Positions 23,567-32,898 of a DNA stretch of 64,000 nucleotides are shown here, in pieces. Position numbers and translations under genes: made by a program. The notes below the pieces were generated by a model. It was not told the origin of the DNA. It saw only the letters and a list, made by a program, of their open reading frames with translations, and searched no databases. The first letter of the stretch is position 1, and each line of letters begins with the position of its first letter. This DNA is from a bacterium 1XD21-13 (GTDB taxonomy: Bacteria; Bacillota; Clostridia; Lachnospirales; Lachnospiraceae). Location of the stretch: assembly GCA_009917555.1 (NCBI GenBank), contig QZDX01000011.1, positions 1 through 64,000 of the forward strand, given 5' to 3'.

Positions 23567-26500
23567 TGAGCCACCTCTTCCTCAATCCGTTCCCAGATCT
23601 CCGCATCCTCAAATACCTTCAGCCGCCGCATCCCATACCCCTCGTCCTTGGGGTCCAGGCCGCATACGCCTCTGTAAGCGCAGTAATCACAGGCCGTCTT
23701 ACCCTTCAGCTCATAGGGGTTCACGTCCGCCCGGCCCTCCAGGATCTCGGAACCAAGCTTCCGGATCTTCCGGTTCACAAAGGAAGTCAGATCCCGGAAC
23801 TGGCGCTCCGCCGCCACACTGGAGCCGGCCCGCAGACTGCCGTCCTTATTGTAGGACAGGGGCAGAACGGAGGACTTCCCGGGCATATCCTGATCAAGCT
23901 TCCGGATTACCTCCGGATCTCCGTTGACCAATCCGCTGAGCTTCAGCTTTTCCATCACTCTCTCATTCAGATCCGCCCCTTCCGTTCCCGGCTCCAGATC
24001 CAATACCGGGTCCTGAATCTGATAGTAAAAGATCCCCGCCGGGTGAATCTCCTTGCCCGGATGCTCCCTTCCCGCCAGCTCCATAGCCGCGTTCAGATAC
24101 ACCACCAGTTGAAGCTGCAGGCCGTGATACAGTGACAAAAGCTGAAAAGAAGTATTTCCCGACTTATAATCAATCACCTTTACATAGACATTCTTTTCCT
24201 CCTCGCAGGTATCCATCCGGTCAATCCGCCCCTTCAGGCGAAGCTCCTCCTCCGGCGAAAGGGCAATGTTCACCGCCTCCAGATCCGACACCCCGGAAAA
24301 AGAAATCTCATAATTCTCCGGCACAAATAACCCCTTCTGAACCTGCCGCCCAAGGGCCCAAATGGTCCGCTTCATCATCCGCTTCATCCGTTCTGCAGCG
24401 TAAGCATTGCGGGCCGTACTCTGCAGGATGGTATTTCCGTAGTCCGCCGTCACCAGGTCCATGCACTCCTCCACCCAGGCCCCCTGAACCTCCTCGGGGA
24501 TGTCCCGCCAGGTATAGCTGCTGTCCTCCAGACGCTTGGAAAACAGCTCCAGAGTCTTATGAAAAATATTTCCCATATCCACCGGAGCAAATTCATACTT
24601 CGCCCGTTCCGAAAGCTTCAGGCCGTACATCAGAAAATGCGCGTAGGCGCAGGCCGCATACTGCTCCAGTCTCGTCACACTGTTTTCCAGAACCGTTCCG
24701 TAGAGGGCATGAGCCACCGCCCTTCCCAGACGGCTGTCCCTATGGCGGGAAAATGCGGCCTCCATAAGCTCCCCAAGCTTTTCCTCATACTGCTCCCGGG
24801 CGGCATACCACCGGTAAAGCTCATAAATCCGCTTATTTTCCTCCCCGGCCCGGTAAGTGCGCAGGCCCTCGATCAGAAGGCGCAGCCCCTCCTTCGGGGT
24901 TGCCGGAAGCTCCTGCTGCCATCCCTCTTCCTTTCGAAGCTCCATCCCCGGGAACAGCCCCTTAAGCACATTCATCAGATAGGAGGGACGCAGAGCCTTG
25001 CCGCTTCCGTCCAGAAGGCTGCAGCACACATAGAGCCTCCGAGAAGGCTTGGTCAGATTGAGATACAAATAAAACCTCTGGATATAACCCTGCTCTCTGG
25101 CCGTGGGCGCCAGTTCCATTCCCTGGGCCTTAAGCTGCTCCCGTTCCATATCGGACAGAAGGCCGGTGCGCCCGGTATTTTTCGGCACGCTTCCCTCATT
25201 TACGCCTAAGAAAAACAGTACCTTTACATCCTTAAGACGGGTACGTTCCATATCGCCGGCCACGACCTGATCCACGCCCGGAGGAATCACGCCCACCCGG
25301 GCCTCCGCAAAGCCCGCCTCCAAAATCTCCCGGTACTCTCTGGCCGAAAGCTTCTGATCGCCCAGAAGATCCACCAGTTTATCCAACAGGTCCATAACAA
25401 TGGGATAGATCTGGTGATACTCCTTTGCCAAAACCTGATTTCCCTCTCTCTGAAACCGTTCCTCAAAGGCGGACAGCTTTCTCTGAATCTCCAGTTTTTC
25501 AATCAGGCGGTACAGGGCCGTTGTCCGCGTCCGCACATCGACGCCCTTTTTCCGCATAACCTCGCCAAAGGGAAGAGCAATGTTCGCAAACTGCTGACGC
25601 AGACCGTCAAGCTCCAAAAGCTCCTCCTCCGTCAGACCCTTGTAGCTTCGGATAAAACGGCTTCCCCATTTCTTCCGTCCCCGGATTCCCAGTGCCAGCA
25701 CATAATTCTCCAGAAGATCCGTTTCCTCCCGCTTCATGCCGGAAAGCCCGCTTCGCAGGAAACGAAATACGGTCTCATAAGTAAAATCCTGCTCCGTCAT
25801 TTCCAAAAGGGCGCGTAAAAATTCCACAAAGGGATTGTTCAGGACACTCCGCTTGTAATCAAGAAAGCAGGGAATCCCGTATTCCGGAAAAATCCGTTCC
25901 AGACAATGGCCGTAAGCCTCCATATTTCCCGTAATCACCGCAAAGTCCCGGTAATGGTAGCCCTTTTCCCGGATAAGGCGGCGAATCCGGGCTGCTGTCC
26001 ACTCGGTTTCCTCCGAAGGATTCCGCAGAAGGTGAAGGCTTATCTGCTCCTGCTTTCCCTCAAAGGTTCTGCGATGTGGGCGGAACAGATTCTGCTCCAG
26101 GGCAAAGAGGGCACTTTCCCCCTCAAACCGCGACTGCCCGGAGGGGCGAACGACAACCGGCTCCTCCACGGAAACGCCCGCTTCCCCCGCGAGGCCCGTC
26201 AACGCCGCAATGGTTTTCCGGCTCATATAAAAAAGCTGATGCTCGCCCTGGATGCGGTAAGGGTCCTCCCGGCTGTCAATGGTAACGGTCACCGTTACTT
26301 TTTTTGCATACTGCATCAGCTTCCGCATTAATTTATTTTGAATAGGGGTAAAGCCGGTGAAGCCGTCCAGTACGATCTCGCTGCTTCTTATGAGCTCCGA
26401 GCGATCCACCGCCTGGCAGAGCACCTCCAGAAGCTCCTCCGCCGTAATGTACTGATCCGCGAGGTAGGCGTGGAAGGCCCGGTAAAGCACCTGGAGATCC

Positions 26501-26970
26501 CGAAGCTTCCAGTAGAGGTGCGGCCTGTTCTTGCTGACCTCCGTGAATTTTTCAAGCTCCTCCTCCGTTACCGCGTATTGGGTAAGCTCTGAGATCAGAG
26601 ATTTGATTTCATTGATGTAGCCGGTCTTTTTTAAGTTTCCGCCGAGGATTTTCAGCTCGTCCTTATGCTCCTGGGCAAGCTTTCGGAGCACCAGATTTTT
26701 CCCCGTTTCCTCCAGGATCTTTCCCACCTGGATTCCCGTTTCCTCGAATACGCGGTAAGCAAGGCGTTGAAAGCTTAAGACGTCGATGTTTAAGATGCCT
26801 CCGTCGGGATGCATAGTTACCAGGTCCTTCTGGGTCTGCATGGTAAACTGCTCCGGCACAAGAACCAGAATTGTCTGATCCGGATGCTCTCTTGATTCCC
26901 GTATGATACTTTGATAGAGGGTATGGGATTTCCCCGAACCCGAATTGCCGAAAATAAATTGTAATGACAT
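23563..26970 (-). CDS. addB: ATP-dependent helicase/nuclease subunit B (AddB)
   Basis: The 1135-residue protein starts MSLQFIFGNSGSGKSHTLYQSII, the Walker A of AddB, and has the inactive-helicase body of the family (VLVPEQFTMQTQKDL, then VLDGFTGFTPIQNKLM). Its C-terminal nuclease includes KVIDYKSG. The four cysteines of the family's 4Fe-4S cluster are present: one in EQYAACAYAHF and three in CDYCAYRGVCG. It partners AddA in DNA end resection and Chi recognition. I choose ATG 26970. The longer frame to 27150 lies inside the Nudix gene. The Nudix stop is seven bases upstream, so nudix-addB-addA probably form one transcript. Confidence 0.95.
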   Translation of the reverse strand: MSLQFIFGNSGSGKSHTLYQSIIRESREHPDQTILVLVPEQFTMQTQKDLVTMHPDGGILNIDVLSFQRLAYRVFEETGIQVGKILEETGKNLVLRKLAQEHKDELKILGGNLKKTGYINEIKSLISELTQYAVTEEELEKFTEVSKNRPHLYWKLRDLQVLYRAFHAYLADQYITAEELLEVLCQAVDRSELIRSSEIVLDGFTGFTPIQNKLMRKLMQYAKKVTVTVTIDSREDPYRIQGEHQLFYMSRKTIAALTGLAGEAGVSVEEPVVVRPSGQSRFEGESALFALEQNLFRPHRRTFEGKQEQISLHLLRNPSEETEWTAARIRRLIREKGYHYRDFAVITGNMEAYGHCLERIFPEYGIPCFLDYKRSVLNNPFVEFLRALLEMTEQDFTYETVFRFLRSGLSGMKREETDLLENYVLALGIRGRKKWGSRFIRSYKGLTEEELLELDGLRQQFANIALPFGEVMRKKGVDVRTRTTALYRLIEKLEIQRKLSAFEERFQREGNQVLAKEYHQIYPIVMDLLDKLVDLLGDQKLSAREYREILEAGFAEARVGVIPPGVDQVVAGDMERTRLKDVKVLFFLGVNEGSVPKNTGRTGLLSDMEREQLKAQGMELAPTAREQGYIQRFYLYLNLTKPSRRLYVCCSLLDGSGKALRPSYLMNVLKGLFPGMELRKEEGWQQELPATPKEGLRLLIEGLRTYRAGEENKRIYELYRWYAAREQYEEKLGELMEAAFSRHRDSRLGRAVAHALYGTVLENSVTRLEQYAACAYAHFLMYGLKLSERAKYEFAPVDMGNIFHKTLELFSKRLEDSSYTWRDIPEEVQGAWVEECMDLVTADYGNTILQSTARNAYAAERMKRMMKRTIWALGRQVQKGLFVPENYEISFSGVSDLEAVNIALSPEEELRLKGRIDRMDTCEEEKNVYVKVIDYKSGNTSFQLLSLYHGLQLQLVVYLNAAMELAGREHPGKEIHPAGIFYYQIQDPVLDLEPGTEGADLNERVMEKLKLSGLVNGDPEVIRKLDQDMPGKSSVLPLSYNKDGSLRAGSSVAAERQFRDLTSFVNRKIRKLGSEILEGRADVNPYELKGKTACDYCAYRGVCGLDPKDEGYGMRRLKVFEDAEIWERIEEEVAQ

Positions 26971-26977
26971 ACTTTTC

Positions 26978-27562
26978 TTAGCTCCGTTCCACCGTTCTCT
27001 CCCGCTTATTGATTGCCGCGGGATATTCGACCTCTGAGGTATCTTTGACCCGATGACATCCATATTGCTTTCGGATATCAAAAAACAATTGAATGGCGCT
27101 TTTATAATACGGAATAAAGATCCCCTCGTCCAGTTTTCGATATATCTCATCGACAGACGCCCATTTTACCTGCTGAACTTCTTCATACTGCAACTTCAGC
27201 TCATTCAAATCCACTTCTTTTTCAATCAAATAGACATCGTCAAATCCTGTGTCAAAATTAATTGTCAGATGAGGACGAACATTCCGCAGATCTATTTTCA
27301 GCCCAAGCTCTTCCCACAATTCCCTTTCAATGGCTGTCTGGCTCGTATCGCCGGATATGGCGCTTCCCCCCACCGTTATATCCCACATATTGGACCATCC
27401 CTGCTTAAACGGCTGTCTCTGCTGAATTAACATTTCTCCCCTGGAATTAAAAATGCAGGCATGAACCACCAAATGATAAGCGCCGCCTTCCATTTTATCC
27501 CCTCTCACCATCGTCCTGCCTGATTTCGTTCTGTCATAATTATACACATCCCACAGCTCCAT
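26978..27562 (-). CDS. Nudix hydrolase
   Basis: The 194-residue protein has a Nudix fold with the box GGSAISGDTSQTAIERELWEELGL. The REL-x-EELG core is intact, but the first conserved Glu is replaced by Asp. The N-terminus (MELWDVYNYDRTKSGRTMVRGD) resembles the IDI/Nudix_YfcD-like group. It would hydrolyse a nucleoside diphosphate linked to another group; the substrate is not evident. GGAGG eight bases before the ATG at 27562 supports this start over 27583. Its position seven bases ahead of addB suggests co-transcription. Confidence 0.88.
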   Translation of the reverse strand: MELWDVYNYDRTKSGRTMVRGDKMEGGAYHLVVHACIFNSRGEMLIQQRQPFKQGWSNMWDITVGGSAISGDTSQTAIERELWEELGLKIDLRNVRPHLTINFDTGFDDVYLIEKEVDLNELKLQYEEVQQVKWASVDEIYRKLDEGIFIPYYKSAIQLFFDIRKQYGCHRVKDTSEVEYPAAINKRERTVERS

Positions 27563-27639
27563 CGTCCTCACCTCCCCAATCATCCGTTTGTCCGTTATAC
27601 CGCTGCTTTTTCGTTACCACTCTCTCCGCATCCACAATC

Positions 27640-27685
27640 GTTCAGACGGGGTGGCAAAGGACCGGTTTTGCCACCCCGTCTGAAC
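27640..27685. terminator. Perfect 19-bp inverted repeat between ABC permease and Nudix genes
   Basis: GTTCAGACGGGGTGGCAAA (27640-27658) and its exact complement (27667-27685) flank an 8-base loop GGACCGGT. The stem is unusually long and perfect and has no U tract on either side. It may act as a factor-assisted terminator or 3' stabiliser; it could also be a palindromic repeat element. Confidence 0.6.
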
Positions 27686-27746
27686 AACTGCCCACAGCCA
27701 ATTCCTTTATCTCCTGAATACCCCTTGTTCACTAAAGGCAACATTT

Positions 27747-30700
27747 TTATTCTACACTCTTCAAAGATTCCACCATGTCTATATTCCGCAGCTTAAAGAA
27801 CATGGCCCCATTTACCAGGACGGAAAATACGAAGGTTAACAGGACACTGTAAAGGTAGCTTGCCGGCGCAATAGCTCTTCCGAACATCAGCATATCAATC
27901 TCCGCTGTCTGAATCACAAACCGATGCAGAAGAATCCCCAGGCCAACGCCTACCCCGGCTCCGATCACCGTCAGCAGCACATTTTCCCGGTTCACATAGG
28001 CGGAAACCTCCTGGTCAAAAAAGCCGAGCACCTTCAGGGTGGCAAGCTCCCGCCTGCGCTCATTGATGTTGATGTTGTTCAGATTGTAGAGGACCACAAA
28101 AGCAAGAAGCCCCGCTGCAATCACCAACACGTAGATAATCAAATCCATACTTTTCAGCATATCCGCCACACGCTCCGCCGTACCGCTGATAAAGTCAACG
28201 TCCGACACCGCATCATACCCAATATATTCCGTCCGCAGCTCCTCCTCAAAGGCTTCGTCCTGGCGGTCATTTTTCATAAACCATTGATTCCATTCCGGCG
28301 CTTCCCCGTAGAGACTTTCGTAAAGCTCCCGGCTCATATATACATAATGCATAAAATACTGCTCCGTAATATGGGCCACCCTTGCCTCGACCGCCTTGGT
28401 ATCGTCCTCCTTCAAGGTAATGGTATCTCCCTCGGCCACCCCAAGAAGCACAGCCAGCTTTTCCGTCAGCACAATGCCCTGGTCATCCAGGGTGTAGTGC
28501 TCCTTTGTCTCCCTACTCTGCAGGTGAATGTAGGTATCCAGCTCCTCCTTCTGCTCCGGCACAATGAGATAGGCACTTCGGGGAGCTCCGCCTGCCTCCA
28601 CGTCCACAGCTATCTCCAGGACCCGCATATGATGAGGAATCCTCTGATCCCCTTCAATCAGCCTGGCAAGCTCCTCCCGCTCCCCGTCGTCCGCATCCTT
28701 ATCAATTCCAATGGCCCCGTCGTAGTCAAACACATCCCCAAACTGGCCGTTTCCAATATGAAGAATGGAATCCTTAAGGCCAAAGCCCACCAGAAGCAGC
28801 GCCATACAGCCGCCGATTCCAAATATAGTCATAAAGAACCGCTTTTTATACCGGACCAGATTGCGGACCGCTGCCTTTTGGCTGAAGGTCAGGCGCCTCC
28901 AGAGGAAGCCAAGGTATTCCAGGAACACACGCTTTCCGGACTTGGGCGCCGCCGGACGCATCAGATTGGCCGGCACCGCGTTCAGCTCCTTGTAGCAAGC
29001 CGCAAGAGCCGCAAGAGTGGTACAGGACACCGCCACAGCCGACGCTGTTACGGAATATTCCAGGTTCAGCGGCGTCAGGGTGTCAGGCAGATTGTTGTAG
29101 AGAATCTTGTAGGCACTTATGATCACCGCAGGGAGAAGCTTCTGTCCGGCCACAAGCCCCAGGAGGCTTCCAATGAGACTGGACAGGAGGGCATACAAAA
29201 TGTACTTGGAGGCAATGGCCCCCTTTCCATAGCCAAGTGCCTTCAAGGTTCCAATCTGTGTCCGCTGCTCCTCTACCATTCGGGTCATGGTGGTGAGGCT
29301 TACAAGGGCGGCTACCAAAAAGAAGATGGCTGGAAATACCTCCCCGATGGCTCCAATGCGGTCCGCGTCATTGCCGTACTCCACATAGGTCTGAATATAC
29401 TGGCGATCCAACACATACCATTCCGGCTGTTTCAAATCCGCCAGCTCCTGCTTGGCATCCGCAATCTTCACCTTGGCGTCCGCAAGGGTTTCCTCATTTT
29501 CCGCCAGAGCCTTTTCATACTCCGCCTCACCGTCCGCAAATTCCTCCTTGGCATCCGCAAGCTCGATCCTGGCATCCTCCAGGGTCTGGCGGGCGTCCGC
29601 AAGCTCTTCCCTTCCGTCGGCCAGCTTTTTCTCTCCGTCAGCCAGCTCCTCCTCCGCCTCCAAAAGCTCCTGCTCCGCGTAATATGCCTGGCTGTTTCCC
29701 GCATCCACCTGATCACTGCCTGCGTCAAGCTGGCGTTTTCCTTCCGCTAAGGCGGCTGCCCCTGCGTCAAGCTTGGCCTTGTTTTCTTCTACTATGGGGG
29801 CTAGCTGTCTCTTCGCCTCCGCAAGCTGTGCCTGTATCGGTGCCAGTTGGGTTTGCTGCTGCGTCAAATAAGCCTCTGTCGCATCCCAGTCCGCCTTTGC
29901 ATCTTCCAGGGCTTTCAGCTCCTCCTCCTCTTCCGGGCTCAGGATGTCAACCTTATCTTTATCCACTAGAGACTGATAGCGCTGTCGTGCAGCTGCAATC
30001 TGCTCTATGCCGGCCTGCGCCTGTGTCAGACCGTTCCCCACCTGTGAGAGACGGCTTTCCACCTGTTCCAGCTGCTCTAAGGCCGGCGCCAGCTGAGCAT
30101 AACCTGCATCCAGCTCTGCTTTATTTCTGTCATACTCTGCATATCCTTTTTGAATTTGAATGGTGGCCTTTACCAGCTCCTCCTTTGCCTCATTCAGTTC
30201 CTTCCACCCATCCGCCACCTCCTGCTTGGCATCCAGATATTCCCTTTCCTTATCCGCAAATTCCGCCTCGCCGTCCGCAAGCTCCTTTTCTCCGTCCGTG
30301 AGCTTGACTTCCGCGTCCGCAAGCTTCACCCTTGCATCCTCCAGCTCCTCACCGGCGTCCTTTAGCTTCTGCTCCCCGTCGGCTACCTCCTTCTCCGCGT
30401 CGGCAATCTTTTCCTGGCCCTCCTCCTGAATCTGGGCATAGCGGATATCACACCGCTCCTTCTCGATCCCTTCTATCCGCTCCACCAGCTCATCCACCAG
30501 AGCGTCGTATTCCTCCGTATAGCAGGTCAGCTCATAGGCCCCTTCCGCCGTCACACAGATCTGTGTATAGTAATCCTGCTCAAACACCTCCGGCCGTACA
30601 ATGAGAAAGCCATCCAGACTTCCGCTTCCGATACCGGTGGTTCCCCGATCCAGGGACATATAGTAGGAGGTCGTTCCCGCCCCCACAACAGTAAAGGTCT

Positions 30701-31196
30701 CCTGATTCACCAGATCCGAGGTCTCATCCTCCGTACCGGACGCAAGGGTAATCTCATCCCCAATGGCACAGAGCCCGGAGGTATACAGCTTATAGTCCAC
30801 CAGACACTCATCCCTTCCCTCCGGCAGACGCCCCTCCCTCACATGAATCCGGTTCATCTCCTCCGGCTGGGACATCACCTGGAGATTGAGCTGCCGGTCC
30901 GGAAGCTGTCCAAACATATCCACGGAATAGACGGGCATAACCTCCTTCACACCCTCCACCCCTTCTATGGCCTTCACGTCCTCCCCTGTCATTCCCAATG
31001 TCCCCATGACCCGGAGATCCATCAGATTGCTCTCATCAAAAAAGGCATCCGCAGACAACCGCATATCCGGCTTAGAGGCCCGAACCCCGGCAAAAAAGGC
31101 CACACCCAGGGCATTGATCAGAAGGATCGAAAGAAAACGGTTCAAGGTCTTTCGAATTTCCATATAAAATTCTTTTTTTAAGGCGCGTTTTCTCAT
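27747..31196 (-). CDS. MacB/FtsX-type ABC permease with giant coiled-coil ectodomain
   Basis: The 1149-residue protein has an N-terminal transmembrane helix, then a MacB-type periplasmic region. A ~330-residue coiled coil follows, built of 7-residue repeats such as KELADGE, KKLADGR, EELADAR and IELADAK. After it come two FtsX blocks of three or four helices (IGEVFPAIFFLVAALVSLTTMTRMVEEQRTQIGTLKALG and the C-terminal NININERRRELATLKVLGFF). It should form a mechanotransmitting complex with the ATPase at 31227-31931 rather than a channel. GGAG lies six bases before the ATG at 31196; the TTG at 31208 is less likely. A cargo or a cell-wall hydrolase partner cannot be identified nearby. Confidence 0.9.
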   Translation of the reverse strand: MRKRALKKEFYMEIRKTLNRFLSILLINALGVAFFAGVRASKPDMRLSADAFFDESNLMDLRVMGTLGMTGEDVKAIEGVEGVKEVMPVYSVDMFGQLPDRQLNLQVMSQPEEMNRIHVREGRLPEGRDECLVDYKLYTSGLCAIGDEITLASGTEDETSDLVNQETFTVVGAGTTSYYMSLDRGTTGIGSGSLDGFLIVRPEVFEQDYYTQICVTAEGAYELTCYTEEYDALVDELVERIEGIEKERCDIRYAQIQEEGQEKIADAEKEVADGEQKLKDAGEELEDARVKLADAEVKLTDGEKELADGEAEFADKEREYLDAKQEVADGWKELNEAKEELVKATIQIQKGYAEYDRNKAELDAGYAQLAPALEQLEQVESRLSQVGNGLTQAQAGIEQIAAARQRYQSLVDKDKVDILSPEEEEELKALEDAKADWDATEAYLTQQQTQLAPIQAQLAEAKRQLAPIVEENKAKLDAGAAALAEGKRQLDAGSDQVDAGNSQAYYAEQELLEAEEELADGEKKLADGREELADARQTLEDARIELADAKEEFADGEAEYEKALAENEETLADAKVKIADAKQELADLKQPEWYVLDRQYIQTYVEYGNDADRIGAIGEVFPAIFFLVAALVSLTTMTRMVEEQRTQIGTLKALGYGKGAIASKYILYALLSSLIGSLLGLVAGQKLLPAVIISAYKILYNNLPDTLTPLNLEYSVTASAVAVSCTTLAALAACYKELNAVPANLMRPAAPKSGKRVFLEYLGFLWRRLTFSQKAAVRNLVRYKKRFFMTIFGIGGCMALLLVGFGLKDSILHIGNGQFGDVFDYDGAIGIDKDADDGEREELARLIEGDQRIPHHMRVLEIAVDVEAGGAPRSAYLIVPEQKEELDTYIHLQSRETKEHYTLDDQGIVLTEKLAVLLGVAEGDTITLKEDDTKAVEARVAHITEQYFMHYVYMSRELYESLYGEAPEWNQWFMKNDRQDEAFEEELRTEYIGYDAVSDVDFISGTAERVADMLKSMDLIIYVLVIAAGLLAFVVLYNLNNININERRRELATLKVLGFFDQEVSAYVNRENVLLTVIGAGVGVGLGILLHRFVIQTAEIDMLMFGRAIAPASYLYSVLLTFVFSVLVNGAMFFKLRNIDMVESLKSVE

Positions 31197-31226
31197 TCCA
31201 ATCTCCACAAATCAAGCTTTCCAGGT

Positions 31227-31931
31227 CTACCACTCAATGGTCTCTACGGAAACCGGTGCCGCATTCTGCTCCATCCTGCCCACCCGGCCATTTTTAATCT
31301 TAATCACCCGATCCGCCATGGGCGCAATGGCCTGGTTGTGGGTGATCACAATCACCGTCATTCCCTTCTCCCGGCAGGTATCCTGCAAGAGCTTCAAGAT
31401 CGCCTTGCCCGTATTGTAATCCAGGGCTCCCGTAGGCTCATCACAGAGCAGCAGCTTGGGATTCTTCGCCAATGCCCTGGCGATAGCCACTCTCTGCTGC
31501 TCTCCGCCGGAGAGCTGTGCCGGAAAATTTGCCTTCCGTCCTTCCAGGCCCACCTCTCTCAGCACCTGCTCCGCGTCCAGAGGATCCTTGCAGATCTGCA
31601 GGGCAAGCTCCACATTTTCCAGAGCCGTCAGGTTCTGCACCAGATTGTAAAATTGGAACACAAAGCCAATATCATCCCTTCGGTAAGCCGTCAGCGCTTT
31701 TCCCTTGAAGCTGCTGATATCCCTTCCATCCACCCAGACCTCCCCGGAGGTACAGGTATCCATCCCGCCCAAAATATTGAGCACTGTGGTTTTGCCTGCC
31801 CCGCTGGGACCTACAATCACCACAAACTCTCCTTTTTCAATCTCAAAATCAATCCCGTCCACAGCCGGAATGGTGACCTCTCCCATCTGATATATCTTTT
31901 TTACCTGTCTAAGCTCTACGAAATGTCCCAA
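31227..31931 (-). CDS. MacB/LolD-type ABC ATPase
   Basis: The 234-residue ATPase has Walker [28 protein letters not shown], Walker [13 protein letters not shown] and the switch His in VITHNQ. It starts [31 protein letters not shown], typical of the LolD/MacB/YknY group. It precedes its permease by about 30 bases. Upstream, a small palindrome TGAAATGCGTTTCA (31954-31967) lies between a possible TACACT -10 box and the start and could be a repressor site. Confidence 0.92.
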   Translation of the reverse strand: MGHFVELRQVKKIYQMGEVTIPAVDGIDFEIEKGEFVVIVGPSGAGKTTVLNILGGMDTCTSGEVWVDGRDISSFKGKALTAYRRDDIGFVFQFYNLVQNLTALENVELALQICKDPLDAEQVLREVGLEGRKANFPAQLSGGEQQRVAIARALAKNPKLLLCDEPTGALDYNTGKAILKLLQDTCREKGMTVIVITHNQAIAPMADRVIKIKNGRVGRMEQNAAPVSVETIEW

Positions 31932-32041
31932 AGCAAACCTCTTTCCCCATATGTGAAATGCGTTTCATGTTTCCTAGTGTAACATATATTGGCCTGGAAG
32001 TCATCCCATAGGAAAAGTGAAAAATGTGAATTTCCGGACAT

Positions 32042-32719
32042 AAAAAAAGACCAACCCGCAAGCTGCGCCGCTTAGGAATTCGCCCTCTGTTATATTTCCA
32101 TATCTATGACTTTCTTTCACCGCAATACCAGATTTTTTCCTTAAGACAGAATTAGAGGGTATCAGTACATTTCTTCTTCTGATACCCTCTGTTAAACTAT
32201 GCTGTCCATTGGACTTTTTACCTCTTTTCTTGTGCTGGTTTTCAAGTTACACTTACCATTTCTGAATTTTTCTTCCAAAAACCTCTGCCTTTGAAAATTT
32301 TTTCTTCAGTTTGGTAATTTTTCTGAAGTCTCATTGACTTCCTTTGTTCGACTTCTTCTGTTCTCGGCACTTCCCCTCTGTAATTATAAGATTTTCTTTT
32401 CCGGTTTTCTTCTCTTCTTCTTTCTTACTTCTTTTCCGGCTTCTTCTTCTCTACCGATTCTCGTCGAACTTTTTTGTCCTTGACCTTCTTCTTACTATAA
32501 CCTTTTGATTCAGATGTGCGTTACACCCGTTTCTTATTTTATAGTAGAAGGTCTAACCTAATTGTACTTCGGTCCGTACCTCCTTTTCTTAAATTATGAG
32601 GCAAATCGTTAAGTTTTTGTTGGTCCGTACCTCTCTTTCTTAATTTTTCACCTCACATCTATATAAAATATATATTTATATATCTCTTAGATTATGTGGT
32701 GTTTTTCATTTCTTATCTT
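32042..32719 (-). ncRNA. Large structured non-coding RNA candidate (about 680 nt)
   Basis: No frame here has a start with a ribosome site and a sizeable ORF. A perfect promoter (32726-32754) would start RNA near 32719. The leftward RNA is strongly purine-rich and ends with GTTGGTC followed by seven U (32048-32042). Visible helices: GACCUUCU+ACUAUAA (32553-32539) with UUAUAGU+AGAAGGUC (32500-32482), 15 bp with a four-base bulge. An inner GGUGU/ACAUC hairpin lies at 32527-32513. GTTCGAC/GTCGAAC pairs 32469-32463 with 32352-32346. A perfect 12-bp hairpin spans 32190-32154. GGACCAAC near the 5' end (32627-32620) can pair with the GUUGGUC next to the U tract, closing the molecule. A repeat (GAGGTACGGACC) occurs twice at the 5' end. 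It may belong to a large RNA class such as ROOL or GOLLD, or be new. Confidence 0.6.
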
Positions 32720-32725
32720 GAAATC

Positions 32726-32785
32726 ATTATAACTCGGCAATTTTGATTTGTCAACACCTTTTTTCAAAAAAATTATAATTTTTTT
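32726..32785 (-). promoter_or_regulatory. Consensus promoter with UP-like element driving the ncRNA
   Basis: On the leftward strand TTGACA (32754-32749), exactly 17 bases and TATAAT (32731-32726): both hexamers are perfect consensus. Directly upstream lie AATTTTTTTGAAAAAA and a 20-bp A/T palindrome (A7-TTATAA-T7, 32766-32785), matching the pattern of an UP element. This is rRNA-grade promoter strength. Confidence 0.85.
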
Positions 32786-32898
32786 CATGTTTTTCTATTA
32801 TTATTTGTGTAATCATTTTATTTTTTATAAATTATTTTAATTATTGATAATTTTCATACAATTTTATTCAATTTTTACGGCTTTCTATCCATAAGATC

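Noticed and set aside
27924-29750. A 608-residue open frame on the plus strand opposite the coiled-coil ABC permease
   Set aside because: It is an antisense shadow of repetitive, GC-rich coding DNA. It has no ribosome site or recognisable domain, and the minus-strand frame is a clear FtsX/MacB protein.
32154-32190. The perfect 12-bp hairpin AGAGGGTATCAG/CTGATACCCTCT as an independent terminator
   Set aside because: No U tract follows it on either strand. It is more likely an internal helix of the ncRNA.
32425-32518. A short Lys/Glu-rich frame on the minus strand inside the AT-rich region (ending VEKKKPEKK)
   Set aside because: It has no start codon after the upstream stop and reflects purine-rich RNA sequence rather than a protein; better explained as part of the ncRNA.
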